Notes: generated by a model from the letters alone, not told the origin. 64,000 bases of DNA from Hyphomicrobiaceae bacterium (GCA_022842785.1 JALHOW010000003.1:310001-374000); one strand, 5' to 3'. Counted from the first letter of the stretch, positions 35,117 to 44,346 are shown. Program-made: numbers and translations.

Positions 35117-36985
35117 TCAGAATGCCTTGGCCGCATCCGGGCGGTACTTGTTCTTCGGCACATGGCCCGAGCGCATGGCCTCACGCTGATCTCGCACCCA
35201 CACTTCGCGGTTCGGATGCAGGCCGCCGCCGCGCGTCGCCGGAACGGCAGTGTGGCGCGCACGATGGAGAAGCCGCGTGTCGGCCGCACCGCAGTTCGGA
35301 TGAACGCCGCCATTGGCCGCGACGATCTTCTCCCAGGCCGCCTTGCGCTTCGCGGCCGTCGCAGGATCGCTCAGCGCCGTACAGTTCAGCTCGTTCTTGT
35401 TGAGGTCGATAACGATCTCGTCGCCGTCCTCGATGAACGCGATCGGACCGCCGAGTGCCGCCTCAGGGCCGACGTGACCGATGACGAGACCGACCGAGCC
35501 GCCGGAGAAGCGCGCGTCCGTCATGAGCGCGACGACGATACCGCGCTCGCGGCAGAGCGCCGTGATACGCGAGGTCGGATCGAGCATCTCGGGCATGCCT
35601 GGCGCGCCGCTCGGCCCCTCGTAACGCACGATGACGGTGTCGTGGTTCTGGAACTGGTCCGGTGCTGAATCGAGTGCCTTGAGCAGGCCGGCCTCACCCT
35701 CGAAGACGCGCGCCTTGCCGCGGAAGATGTTGTCCTCGAGACCGCCCTCGACACCGGCAAGCTTGAGGATCGCCGAAAACTCCGGCGAAAGGTTGCCGCC
35801 TAGCACGCGCAGGCCGCCCGTCGGCTTGTAGGGCTTCTCGACCGGATAGATGACCTTGCCATCGGCCTTCTTGGCACCGAGGCGCTCGACCTGCTGGGCG
35901 AGCGTCTCGCCCGTACAGGTCAGCACATTGCCGTTGAGCAAGCCCGCGTCGAGCAGCTCGCGCACGATCACCTGCACGCCACCCATGGCGTCGATGTCGA
36001 CCATCGAATATTTGCCGTAGGGCCGCGCGTCCGTGAGCACGGGGACGATGTTCTGCGAGAGGTGATTGAACTCCTCCGGCGTCATGATCTCCTTCCAGAA
36101 ATCGGCATAGCCCGCAGCGCGCGCGATTTCCGGCGCGTGCAGCGTCACGTTCGTCGAGCCGCCGATAGCCATGGCGACGATCACGGCATTGCGGAGCGAG
36201 TCGCGCACGACGATGTCGCGCGGCTTGATGTCCTTTTCCATCATCATGGCGAGGTGCTCGACGAGTTCGTCAGCGAACTCGTTCACGCGGCGCGGATCAT
36301 CCGACGGTGGCGCCACCATCTGCAGCGGCTGCATGCCGACGACGCCGATGAAGGTCTGCATCGTGTTGTACGTGAAGATGCCGCCGCAGCTGCCGATGCC
36401 GGGGCAGGCATGGCACGAAATGTGATTGCGGTACTCGGCGTCCGGGTGGCCGGCGACCTGGTAGGCCGTCACGAGATCGATCGTCTCGCCGGTCTTCGGA
36501 TCATGGCCGGGATGGATCGAGCCGTCCGACATGATGATGGACGGCTGGTTGTGTTCGAGCAGCGCCGCCAGCGTGCCGACCGGCGGCTTGTCGCACGCGA
36601 CGATGGCGATCGTGCCGGCAAGGCCGCTGGCCTCGAGATGCTCACAGAGGGCATCATTGGTCACGTCGCGGCCGATGAGCGAGTAGCGCATCTCCCGCGT
36701 GCCGTTGCGAATGCCGTCCGAGGTCGCGATCGTGTACTCGGGCTGGACGAGCCGCAGCTTCAGCTTGCCCGGCCCCATGCCGATCTTCGCCTTGAGGCGC
36801 TCGTGCACGGCTTCGACCTTGTCGAGAACGCCGAGATAGCACTGGCTGTCGCCCTTCGTGCCCACCACGCCGACCGAGGGCTCGTGAATGAGGTCCGGGT
36901 CGGTCCCCAGCGCGCGGGCAATGCCCAGAGTCTGTGTCGAGCGGCCCGGATGGCGGTCGATGAGGACGATCTTGGAATTGGTCAC
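35117..36985 (-). CDS. IlvD/Edd-family dehydratase, divergent paralogue
   Basis: 622 residues from a GTG start with an AAGGAG ribosome binding site. Family motifs include ACDKPPVGTL, the cysteine motif HACPGIGSCGGIFTYNTM, and TDARFSGGSVGLVIGHVGPEAALGGP near the C-terminus. Those cysteines place the Fe-S cluster as in dihydroxy-acid dehydratase. The N-terminal third is unlike standard IlvD: it begins TNSKIVLIDRHPGRSTQTLGIARALG and has CDKPPVG where IlvD has CDKxxPGM. It is therefore a distinct clade that may dehydrate a sugar acid and not dihydroxyisovalerate. I do not give it the name ilvD. Confidence 0.8.
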   Translation of the reverse strand: MTNSKIVLIDRHPGRSTQTLGIARALGTDPDLIHEPSVGVVGTKGDSQCYLGVLDKVEAVHERLKAKIGMGPGKLKLRLVQPEYTIATSDGIRNGTREMRYSLIGRDVTNDALCEHLEASGLAGTIAIVACDKPPVGTLAALLEHNQPSIIMSDGSIHPGHDPKTGETIDLVTAYQVAGHPDAEYRNHISCHACPGIGSCGGIFTYNTMQTFIGVVGMQPLQMVAPPSDDPRRVNEFADELVEHLAMMMEKDIKPRDIVVRDSLRNAVIVAMAIGGSTNVTLHAPEIARAAGYADFWKEIMTPEEFNHLSQNIVPVLTDARPYGKYSMVDIDAMGGVQVIVRELLDAGLLNGNVLTCTGETLAQQVERLGAKKADGKVIYPVEKPYKPTGGLRVLGGNLSPEFSAILKLAGVEGGLEDNIFRGKARVFEGEAGLLKALDSAPDQFQNHDTVIVRYEGPSGAPGMPEMLDPTSRITALCRERGIVVALMTDARFSGGSVGLVIGHVGPEAALGGPIAFIEDGDEIVIDLNKNELNCTALSDPATAAKRKAAWEKIVAANGGVHPNCGAADTRLLHRARHTAVPATRGGGLHPNREVWVRDQREAMRSGHVPKNKYRPDAAKAF

Positions 36986-37191
36986 GGAAGGCTCCTTCCC
37001 TCGGCACGGCGCGCCTCGTCCCGGGCGGAGGCCGCCGGGCGAGGCAATTGGGAGGCTTTATGACGGCGAAAGGCCGTCAGAGGCAAGAGCGGCCGCACGC
37101 CTGCGGACCTGCTCCGCGATCCGGCGATGCAACAACCACCGGTTCCGAGACATTACCCCCGCGGGGCTGTCGATCACGGAGCCAGGAAAAC

Positions 37192-38343
37192 ATGAGCTAT
37201 CGAGTTGTCCTGTGGGGGATTGTCGGTGTTGTAGCGGTGCTCGCGGCCGGAAGCGCGGCCTGGGTCTTCGCGCTCCCGCCCAACCCGCCTGCGAAAGTCA
37301 CGGCGACGATCCCTGAGCAAGAGGTCGAGGCCGCCCTCACCGCTCTGAAGCCGCCGAAGCGCCAGCGGCCCCTGGTCGCGATCATCGGCATCAACGACGC
37401 GACCGAGACCACCGACTATCTGATGCCGTACGGCATTCTGCGGCGCGCAGACGTCGTCGACGTTATGACCCTGGCGACTGAGCCGGGCCCGGTCGCACTT
37501 TACCCGGCGCTCAAAGTGGAGCCAAATGCCACTGTCACCGATTTCGATGCGCAGCATCCTACAGGCGCGGATTACGTCATCGTCCCCGCCATGAGCCGCG
37601 ACGACGATCCGAAGGCCATGGCATGGCTCAAGGCCCAAGCGGAGAAGGGGGCGATCATCATCGCCGTGTGCGCCGGCGCCAAAGTGGCCGCCGCTGCCGG
37701 GCTGCTCGACGGCAATCTCGCAACCACGCACTGGTACTTTGCGAAGGAGCTGCGCGAGAAGCATCCTTCGATCCGCTATGTCGCCGACCGGCGCTTCGTC
37801 GTCGACGGTGCGCGCGCAACGACAACGGGCATCACGGCCTCCATGCCGATGATGCTCACGCTCGTCGAGGCAATCGCGGGGCGCGGCCGGGCGGAGGCTC
37901 TCGCCAAGGACCTCGGCGTTGTGAGCTGGGATGCGCGCCACGACAGTGACGCCTTCAAGCTCACGCGGCCCTTCGCGACGACCGTGCTGCGCAATCTTTT
38001 CTCGTTCTGGCAATGGGAGAAGCTCGGCATCGAGCTCACGCCGGGCATGGATGAGGTCTCACTGGCGCTGAGCGTTGATGCGTGGTCGCGGACCTATCGT
38101 TCCAGCGCCGTTACGTTTGCGAGCGCGGCGGGGGCGCTGGAAAGCCGGAACGGTATGCGCATTCTGCCCGACGAGGTCGCCGACAGCTGGCCCGCAGAGA
38201 GCCGGCTCCCCTCGATCAGCGAACGGCCGCCAGCCCAGGCGCTTGATCAGACGCTGCGCAGCATAGAGTCGCGCTACGGCCGGCGCACGGGCGCCATCGT
38301 TGCGATGCAACTCGAATATCCGAGGAAGCCAGCCGGGCAATAG
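37192..38343 (+). CDS. membrane-anchored DJ-1/PfpI family protein
   Basis: 383 residues from the ATG at 37192 (AGGA ribosome binding site). An N-terminal transmembrane helix (residues 5-29) is followed by a DJ-1/PfpI class I glutamine amidotransferase-like domain. Key features are ADYVIVPAMSRDDDP and the nucleophile elbow IIIAVCAGAKVAAAAGLL, with Cys near residue 160. This is the arrangement of the N-terminal domain of GlxA-like AraC regulators, but there is no helix-turn-helix. The C-terminal 150 residues are not recognised. It diverges from the IlvD/Edd gene. The catalytic domain is probably periplasmic. Confidence 0.78.
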   Translation: MSYRVVLWGIVGVVAVLAAGSAAWVFALPPNPPAKVTATIPEQEVEAALTALKPPKRQRPLVAIIGINDATETTDYLMPYGILRRADVVDVMTLATEPGPVALYPALKVEPNATVTDFDAQHPTGADYVIVPAMSRDDDPKAMAWLKAQAEKGAIIIAVCAGAKVAAAAGLLDGNLATTHWYFAKELREKHPSIRYVADRRFVVDGARATTTGITASMPMMLTLVEAIAGRGRAEALAKDLGVVSWDARHDSDAFKLTRPFATTVLRNLFSFWQWEKLGIELTPGMDEVSLALSVDAWSRTYRSSAVTFASAAGALESRNGMRILPDEVADSWPAESRLPSISERPPAQALDQTLRSIESRYGRRTGAIVAMQLEYPRKPAGQ

Positions 38344-38361
38344 ACGCGCGGGGCGGTGCTG

Positions 38362-38976
38362 CTACTCCTCCAGCACGAGCACGCCGCGGCTCATTTCGGC
38401 GCGGCGAAGCTGGCCGAGGAAACTCATGCCGAGCAGCGTCTTCGTGAGCTTGCCGGGCTCGGCAACGGCGGCGCGCACATCGCGAACGACGATGTCCTCG
38501 ATCGCCACGCTGTCGAGGGTGACCATCGCAACTCGGGCAATGCCGTTGGCTGTGCTGACACGATGAGTGTAGTCGCTGTCGCGAATGTGGATGCCGGCGT
38601 TGCGGGCATCGTCATGGGTCAGCGCCACGATGGAGGCGCCGGTATCGACCATGGCCTGCACGGCCCGTCCATTGACGTGAACGCGGGAGTAGAAGTGGCC
38701 GTACGCGCCGGCTTTGAGCTGGACCATACGGCCGCCGGATGTACGGGCGGCCGGCTCCTCGTCGCTCGCTTCGGCGGCCGCCTCGCCGTCACTCTCGATC
38801 CGCTGCGGGTTACCGACGGCTTCATCCGCCGGCGCACCCTCCTGGACCTCGAATTTCAGTCCGAGCAGATCGCGCACGAGATCGGCATTCATGGCACCAA
38901 TAATGCCAAAACCAGCGATCGCGGCCCAGACCGTCGCCAGTTTCAAGGCATTCGATGCGGAAAGCGACAACGCCAT
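38362..38976 (-). CDS. retropepsin-like aspartic protease, TIGR02281 type (first of pair)
   Basis: 204 residues. One N-terminal membrane helix (ALKLATVWAAIAGFGIIGAM), an acidic linker, then a retroviral-type aspartic protease domain. The domain has GHFYSRVHVNGRAVQAMVDTGAS (active-site DTGAS) and a second conserved LLGMSFLGQL near the C-terminus. Proteins of this type act as dimers in the periplasm. It lies 58 bp downstream of a close paralogue in the same orientation. Confidence 0.88.
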   Translation of the reverse strand: MALSLSASNALKLATVWAAIAGFGIIGAMNADLVRDLLGLKFEVQEGAPADEAVGNPQRIESDGEAAAEASDEEPAARTSGGRMVQLKAGAYGHFYSRVHVNGRAVQAMVDTGASIVALTHDDARNAGIHIRDSDYTHRVSTANGIARVAMVTLDSVAIEDIVVRDVRAAVAEPGKLTKTLLGMSFLGQLRRAEMSRGVLVLEE

Positions 38977-39034
38977 GACCGACAGTTTCCCGCCTGACTA
39001 CACAGCCGGGACCTGCCACGGAGCTTAAGATGTA

Positions 39035-39736
39035 TCAGCTCCTCAGCGTCAGAAAGTCCCCGGAGAACTCATAAGAGCGCAGGCGGCTTAAAAAACTCAT
39101 ACCGAGAAGGTTCTCGCGCAGCGCCCCCGGCTTGGAGACCAGCGCATCGACGCCATCGACTTGTATGGACCCGATCGCAATACTGGTGAGGCGCACATGC
39201 GCGGCATAGGTGATGCCGTTGGCCGTCTGGACGGGCACCGTATAGCGCAGCCGGCTTGTGTCGACGCCGAGCCGTGAGGCGTCCGCCTCGCGGATCACGA
39301 CAGTCGATGCGCCGGTATCGACGAGCATGGGCATGGTCTGCCCGTTGACGCGGGCGTTGACGGTGAAGTGACCATCGCGGCGCTTGCGAATGCGGACGGC
39401 CTGAGCCCCCTGCGTGCTTGGCTCGACGGATACGGCCGTCCCGGGCGGAGTCAGCTCGCCGCGCACGCGATAGGCGATCTCGGTGAGTTCGTCGCGGTAG
39501 CTGTAGCCGGCAACCAGAACGAAAGCGATCGCCGCCCAGGTCAGGAAATCGCGCGCCGCCTGCATGGTGCGCCCGCGATAGGAGCCGGCAAGGGAAAGCG
39601 TGATCACGATCAGGAACGCGGTAAGAAATCCAGCCGCCGCGAGGTCCGGCCAGTCGAGGCCGAACAGCGTCGCATCGCCCGCGATGAGCAGGCCGAGCGC
39701 GCCGATGAGGACCATCAGTAGAATGAGCCAGCCCAT
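39035..39736 (-). CDS. retropepsin-like aspartic protease, TIGR02281 type (second of pair)
   Basis: 233 residues from the ATG at 39736, 4 nt after the DUF1289 stop. A longer in-frame start at 39898 runs inside the DUF1289 gene and is rejected. Three membrane helices in the first 105 residues are followed by DGHFTVNARVNGQTMPMLVDTGAS and a terminal LLGMSFLSRLRSYEF. It shares the DTGAS and LLGMSFL motifs with the downstream paralogue but has more membrane anchors. Likely cotranscribed with DUF1289. Confidence 0.88.
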   Translation of the reverse strand: MGWLILLMVLIGALGLLIAGDATLFGLDWPDLAAAGFLTAFLIVITLSLAGSYRGRTMQAARDFLTWAAIAFVLVAGYSYRDELTEIAYRVRGELTPPGTAVSVEPSTQGAQAVRIRKRRDGHFTVNARVNGQTMPMLVDTGASTVVIREADASRLGVDTSRLRYTVPVQTANGITYAAHVRLTSIAIGSIQVDGVDALVSKPGALRENLLGMSFLSRLRSYEFSGDFLTLRS

Positions 39737-39740
39737 TGCC

Positions 39741-39929
39741 TCAATCTCCGGTGCCGGACGGTACTGCAGCCTCGGCCGTACGACGTCCCGGCAAGAGAGC
39801 CATGATTCTGCGGCGCTCTGCGGGCGTATACGTGCTCCAGGCGGCAATCTCCGCAATTGTCCGCGCACAGCCCGCGCAAAGACCGGACCGCGGCTCAATC
39901 ACGCAGACCTGAATGCACGGACTTTCCAT
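39741..39929 (-). CDS. DUF1289 domain-containing protein
   Basis: 62 residues: SPCIQVCVIEPRSGLCAGCARTIAEIAAWSTYTPAERRRIM (cited as CIQVC and CAGCARTIAEI). The four-cysteine pattern C-x3-C-x9-C-x2-C is the DUF1289 signature and probably binds metal or an Fe-S cluster. It is followed immediately by the second retropepsin gene, a pairing I know from related genomes. Confidence 0.9.
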   Translation of the reverse strand: MESPCIQVCVIEPRSGLCAGCARTIAEIAAWSTYTPAERRRIMALLPGRRTAEAAVPSGTGD

Positions 39930-40089
39930 ATCGCTCCCGGATACCCGCGCGGCGCGGCGGCGATCGCGAAGGCCCCCTTGGGCCGGGATCGATGTCGCCT
40001 CAAGCGGTTAGATAGGATCAGGAGGGGCGAGTGGCAATGTCTGCGTGGTTTGGCCGTCCAAACGGAACGGATGACCGTTCAGCTCCCGT

Positions 40090-41766
40090 TCAGCCCATCA
40101 TGGCCGCGTGGGGCGCCCGGCCGCCTGTGCGGGACGGCCGCTCCCATTCCCCCTGACTGGCACCCTGACTGGCGCCTTGGCTCGGCAGGGAGCGATGGCG
40201 TTCCTGACCGAGCGGCTGGAGAGGCGGCAGCGCCTCCATGACGCGCTGGCGTGGGAGCGATACCAGGACCTCCGTCCCCTTGCGCAGTTCCGAGCGCAGC
40301 TCGAAGACGCCCTCATGCAACTCCACGAGGCTCTTCACGATCGGCAGTCCGAGGCCGGTACCGCCTTCGGCGTTCTCATGCGCGAGCGAGCCCTGACCGA
40401 ACGCCTGCATGATGCGCGGTATTTCCTCCCGCGGAATGCCTGGGCCGGTGTCGCGAATGCTGAGCGTCTGGCCGCCGAGCGAGTCGCGATAGACGCGCAC
40501 GGTGATCCGCCCGCCCTTCGGTGTGAACTTGAGAGCGTTGGACAGCAGATTGAGGCAGATCTGGCGCAGTGCGCGCTCGTCCGCCCATATCATCGGCAAT
40601 GTCTGGTCGAAATCCATTTCGATCGTGAGATTCTTGTTTTCGGCGCGCAGCTTCAGGAGGCGGTAGCAATCGTCGGCAACGTCGATGAGACGGATCGCCT
40701 CCTCGTTGAGGTCGTAGCGGCCGGCCTCGATGCGGGAGATGTCGAGGATCTCGTTGATGAGATGAAGGAGGTGACTGCCGCTGTAGTGCACGTTGGCGGC
40801 GTACTCCTTGTAGGTTGGATTTTTCAGCGGCCCGAGCAGCTCCGCCTTCATCACCTCCGAGAAACCGAGGATGGCATTGAGCGGCGTCCTGAGTTCATGG
40901 CTCATGGTGGCCAGAAAGCGCGACTTGGCGACGTTCGCCGATTCCGCCCGCCGGCGGGCTTCGTCGGATGTCGCTTTCTCCTGCTCGAGCTCGGCGATGA
41001 GCGCGTCCTTCTCGGCCCGGTACTCGAGCATTGCGAGCGCCGTCGAGTTGAGACCCTTGGCCAGGAAGATGAAGTAGACGTGCACGCCGAGCGCCATCGA
41101 GGCCATGGCCCAATAGAAGGGATGGCCGAGCATGAGCAGGCGGACGACGACCGCGATCGTCATCGGGATCGTGCCGACATAAAGGATCGGCAGCGCGGTC
41201 GAGGCAAACGTCATGCGGATCGCGAGCACGACGATCAGCGAGGCGAACAGGAAGACGTGAGAGGCGGAATCCGTCGCGCCCATGCCGACGAGCGCGAAGC
41301 CCGCCCAGACGACGCCGTTGAGGGTCTCGGCGAGGATGAGACGGCGGCGCCAGAGCGCGATGTTGATCTCGTCGCGCGGCAGGGCGACGAAGCGTCGGCA
41401 GAGCTCGAGTAGCGCCACCTTCGAGCCGATTACCAGCACCAGCCAGAGGATCGCCTCGGTCTTTGTCGCCCAGAACATCGAGGCGAGCGAGAAGATCACG
41501 GCGAGAAGCTGAATGGTCGCGACGGCGCTGAGTTCGTTACGCACGAACATCAGCAGCATCTCGTATTCGAAACCGGGCTTGGTCTCGCCGTCGAGCGCCA
41601 GGCGGCGCCGGGTGTCGCGAACCTGGAAACCCGGATGCGCGCGCACGATCCGCGGCCGGCGAGGGCTCGCACCTGCATCCTCTGCACTGACGCTGATCGA
41701 TGACACGACTAGACCCCGGAATGCCTGTCGGAGGCCGGCAGCTTCTCGAACCCGACCCTGTCGCAC
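40090..41766 (-). CDS. PleC/PdhS-like sensor histidine kinase
   Basis: Up to 558 residues. Five or six N-terminal membrane helices span about 70-210. A short coiled coil (YRAEKDALIAELEQEKATSDEARRRA) and the HisKA box FLATMSHELRTPLNAILGFSEVM, with its phosphoacceptor His, follow. The rest of HisKA reads LLGPLKNPTYKEYA and INEILDISRIEAGRY, as in PleC/PdhS-type kinases. The ATPase has N-box NLLSNALKFTPKGG, DTGPGIP, and GGTGLGLPI. The C-terminal 45 residues are low complexity. The upstream 20 residues are doubtful, and a GTG at about 41705 is an alternative start. No cognate regulator is adjacent. Confidence 0.88.
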   Translation of the reverse strand: MRQGRVREAAGLRQAFRGLVVSSISVSAEDAGASPRRPRIVRAHPGFQVRDTRRRLALDGETKPGFEYEMLLMFVRNELSAVATIQLLAVIFSLASMFWATKTEAILWLVLVIGSKVALLELCRRFVALPRDEINIALWRRRLILAETLNGVVWAGFALVGMGATDSASHVFLFASLIVVLAIRMTFASTALPILYVGTIPMTIAVVVRLLMLGHPFYWAMASMALGVHVYFIFLAKGLNSTALAMLEYRAEKDALIAELEQEKATSDEARRRAESANVAKSRFLATMSHELRTPLNAILGFSEVMKAELLGPLKNPTYKEYAANVHYSGSHLLHLINEILDISRIEAGRYDLNEEAIRLIDVADDCYRLLKLRAENKNLTIEMDFDQTLPMIWADERALRQICLNLLSNALKFTPKGGRITVRVYRDSLGGQTLSIRDTGPGIPREEIPRIMQAFGQGSLAHENAEGGTGLGLPIVKSLVELHEGVFELRSELRKGTEVLVSLPRQRVMEALPPLQPLGQERHRSLPSQGASQGASQGEWERPSRTGGRAPHAAMMG

Positions 41767-42025
41767 CCTGCCTTGCGACTGGCCGCGCCCCGTGCGCGCC
41801 TCCCAATTTTCCTCAGCGTGAGAGTGATCTGTAAATCCTAACTTCGCGTTTACTCTGACCCGAAGGTTGTAATCACATTTGGTGCAACATGAATTTGTCG
41901 TTCACCATTGCGGCATTCCTGCCCCATCCACTGGCCAGGCCTGCTGCGCTCCGGCCGCCGTTGCACCCGCCGGGCCGCTCGATTAGGACTAGGCTCATCG
42001 CTCCCCTTGGCCGGAGATCCCCACC

Positions 42026-42637
42026 ATGAAGCTCCTCGAGACCCGGATGGCGCCCAATCCACGGCGCGTGCGCATCTTCCTTGCGGAGAAGGGTGTTCAA
42101 GTCCCCACTGAGGAACTCGACCTCATGAAGGGCGACCTGAAGAGCGAGAATTTCACGAAGCTGAACAAGCTCCAGCGCGTTCCGGTTCTAGAGCTCGATG
42201 ACGGAACCGCCATCTGCGAGTCGATCGCCATTTGCCGATACTTCGACGAGTTGCATCCGGAACCCGCTCTGTTCGGAACCGGCGCGGTCGGCAAGGCCCT
42301 GGTCGAGATGTGGCAGCGGCGGATCGAGCTCGGGCTACTGGCGCCCGTCGCGGCCGCCTTCCGGCACCTTCACCCTGCGATGGCCACGTTGGAGATACCG
42401 CAGGTTCCGGCCTGGGGTGAGGCGAATAAGCCCAAGGCGCACGAGATGCTGCAGATCCTCGATGAGCAGCTCGCGGGCAACCGCTATGTCGCCGGCGCCG
42501 TTTATTCGGTGGCCGACATCACGACGCTCGTCGCCATCGACTTCATGAAGCCAGCCCGCGTCCAGCGGCCCGAAGGCCTGAAGAACGTCGAGCGCTGGTA
42601 TGCAGAGGTCTCCGCCCGGCCGAGCGCCAAGGCGTGA
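42026..42637 (+). CDS. glutathione S-transferase family protein
   Basis: 203 residues. The thioredoxin-like N-terminal domain (MKLLETRMAPNPRRVRIFLAEKG, then RVPVLELDDGTAICESIAICRYFDE) contains the glutathione-binding cis-Pro and the ES pair. The helical C-terminal domain has YVAGAVYSVADITTLVAID with the usual N-capping box. It detoxifies electrophiles by glutathione transfer; the co-substrate is unknown. The weakly conserved N-terminal catalytic residue cannot be named with certainty. It is followed 34 bp later by an MBL-fold hydrolase gene. Confidence 0.9.
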   Translation: MKLLETRMAPNPRRVRIFLAEKGVQVPTEELDLMKGDLKSENFTKLNKLQRVPVLELDDGTAICESIAICRYFDELHPEPALFGTGAVGKALVEMWQRRIELGLLAPVAAAFRHLHPAMATLEIPQVPAWGEANKPKAHEMLQILDEQLAGNRYVAGAVYSVADITTLVAIDFMKPARVQRPEGLKNVERWYAEVSARPSAKA

Positions 42638-42671
42638 CGACCGGCGCACAATCGCAGGGGGCCAGAGCCCG

Positions 42672-43415
42672 ATGAAGCTGACTATCGTTGGATGCGGCGA
42701 CGCGTTTGGGGCCGGCGGACGCCTGCAGACCGGCTATCACGTCGATCTCGGCCATCACCGCTTTCTCATCGACTGCGGGGCAACGAGCCTCATCGGCCTC
42801 AACAAGTTCGGCATCGACCCGAACGGTATTTCGACGATCTTCCTCTCGCACCTGCACGGCGACCACTACTCGGGGCTCGTGTGGTGGATGCTACACGCCC
42901 AGCACGTTGCCAAGCGGACCGATCCCCTCACCGTGATCGGGCCACCGGGCGTCGAGGATCGCGTGCTGCAGACGGCGGAGCTGATGTTCCCGGGATCGAC
43001 GAAGATCGAGCGGCGCTATCCGCTGATCTTCAAGGAGTGCCATGCCGGAGTGCCGCTCGTCGAGGGTCCGGTCATGGTGACGGCGTGGGAAGTCTCGCAC
43101 CCCTCGGGCGCACCCTCGCACGCGCTGCGCTTCGAGACCGGCGGCAAGGTGCTCGCTTTCTCCGGCGATACGGAGTGGGTCGAGGCACTGGTGCCTGCGA
43201 GCGCAGGCGCCGACCTCTTCATCACCGAGTGCTACGCGTTCGATGGTCCCGTGCGCTATCACACGAGCTGGAAGATCCTCGAGGAGAACCTGCCGCGGAT
43301 CGCGGCGAAGCGCATTCTTCTCACGCACATGAACCCATCCATGCTGGCGCGCCGCCGCGAGATCGACCGGCCGAACATCCTGCTCGCCGAGGACGGCCTC
43401 GTCGTCGACGTGTAA
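42672..43415 (+). CDS. MBL-fold metallo-hydrolase (RNase Z-like)
   Basis: 247 residues from the ATG at 42672. The zinc motif LSHLHGDHYSGL (HxHxDH) sits near residue 60, with downstream metal ligands in WEVSHPSGAPSHAL and LAFSGDTEW, and a final LTHMNPSML. This matches the RNase Z/ElaC-like part of the beta-lactamase fold superfamily, but no RNA-processing role can be deduced. Its stop overlaps the start of the next gene (TAATG). Confidence 0.88.
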   Translation: MKLTIVGCGDAFGAGGRLQTGYHVDLGHHRFLIDCGATSLIGLNKFGIDPNGISTIFLSHLHGDHYSGLVWWMLHAQHVAKRTDPLTVIGPPGVEDRVLQTAELMFPGSTKIERRYPLIFKECHAGVPLVEGPVMVTAWEVSHPSGAPSHALRFETGGKVLAFSGDTEWVEALVPASAGADLFITECYAFDGPVRYHTSWKILEENLPRIAAKRILLTHMNPSMLARRREIDRPNILLAEDGLVVDV

Positions 43416-44077
43416 TGCGCGCGCCGTCGGCACGACTAATGCGCGCGCGCCGAGCCCCCTCAGAGCATCGCGCACTCGAAGCGCTCGTCGCGGACATTCG
43501 TGCCTGCCGCCTTTGCCGTGATGCGCCACACGGTGCGCCCCTGCCGCACGAGCCGCGCCCGGTTCTGCGCGTGAGCACGACCGCCCGCATTGGCGTGTTC
43601 GGGCAGGCACCAGGCACGCGCGTTCATGCATCCGGCACGCCTTTCACGGATCCCTCCGGCGTGCGCCTGCGCCAATGGATGGGCGTGACGGATGACGAAT
43701 TCTACGACGTTGCGCGCGTCGCCATCATTCCCATGGGCTTCTGCTTTCCGGGCCTGGATGCCAAGGGTGGCGACCTGCCGCCACGACGCGAATGCGCCCC
43801 ACTCTGGCGTGCGCGACTGATGGCGGCGCTGCCGAATCTCGAACTGATGCTACTCGTCGGGCAGTACGCTCAACGCTGGCATCTTGCTGAGGATTGCGGG
43901 CGCGACCTGACGAGCACCGTACAGCGCTGGCGCGAGATCGTCGCGCGGCCAGCCGGTCCGGTCATGGTGCCGCTGCCGCATCCATCGTGGCGCAACAACG
44001 CGTGGATCAAGAAGCATCCATGGTTCGACGCGGAGCTGCTGCCGTGGCTCCGCGAGACTGTGCGAGCGCATCTGTAG
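43415..44077 (+). CDS. uracil-DNA glycosylase family protein
   Basis: 220 residues from the ATG overlapping the preceding stop; a second ATG at 43439 is possible. The catalytic loop is GVFGQAPGTRVHASGTPFTD and the C-terminal motif is VPLPHPSWRNNAWI (HPS). Paired cysteines (CRLCRD near residue 30, REC further on) suggest the Fe-S cluster of family 4/5-like enzymes. It should remove uracil or related damage from DNA. It converges with the P450 gene, and a large palindromic element lies between them. Confidence 0.85.
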   Translation: MRAPSARLMRARRAPSEHRALEALVADIRACRLCRDAPHGAPLPHEPRPVLRVSTTARIGVFGQAPGTRVHASGTPFTDPSGVRLRQWMGVTDDEFYDVARVAIIPMGFCFPGLDAKGGDLPPRRECAPLWRARLMAALPNLELMLLVGQYAQRWHLAEDCGRDLTSTVQRWREIVARPAGPVMVPLPHPSWRNNAWIKKHPWFDAELLPWLRETVRAHL

Positions 44078-44087
44078 TTCGCGCTCG

Positions 44088-44343
44088 CGCCTTCGGCGCG
44101 ACGGGGACTAAATCCCCGTACCCCAATCGGGAGGGACACCCTCCCGAACCCACCCGCTTTTATGGACTTGCAGTTTGCGGCAAGCGCGCCGCAGTCCCCT
44201 CCCCTCGCGTAGGGAAGAAGAGAAGGCAGGCGCTCGCGGCGAACTCCAAGTCATGAAAAGCGGGAGTGTCCCCTGCGCCGGGCGTGGGGGTCATGTCGGA
44301 GACATGCCTCCAGCATGCGGCCCCACTCGCGGCGAAGCCGCGA
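44088..44343. repeat. large palindromic element, copy C
   Basis: It starts with the hairpin GCGCCTTCGGCGC (44088-44100), then GGGGACTAAATCCCC and CCCCAATCGGGAGGG with CCCTCCCG. The arm CTTTTATGGACTTGCAG finds its inverted partner in AACTCCAAGTCATGAAAAG (about 44242-44260). It ends with TCGCGGCGAAGCCGCGA. It shares left- and right-arm blocks with the element at 61842-62192 and with the smaller copies in the ICE. It lies between convergent genes and may act as a bidirectional terminator. Confidence 0.7.
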
Positions 44344-44346
44344 TCT

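Noticed and set aside
39737-39898. Upstream extension of the second retropepsin to 39898
   Set aside because: It would run inside the DUF1289 gene in another frame. The ATG at 39736 directly follows that gene's stop and begins a normal membrane helix.
40108-41412. 434-codon plus-strand frame over the histidine kinase
   Set aside because: Shadow of the kinase, which has complete HisKA and ATPase motifs on the minus strand.
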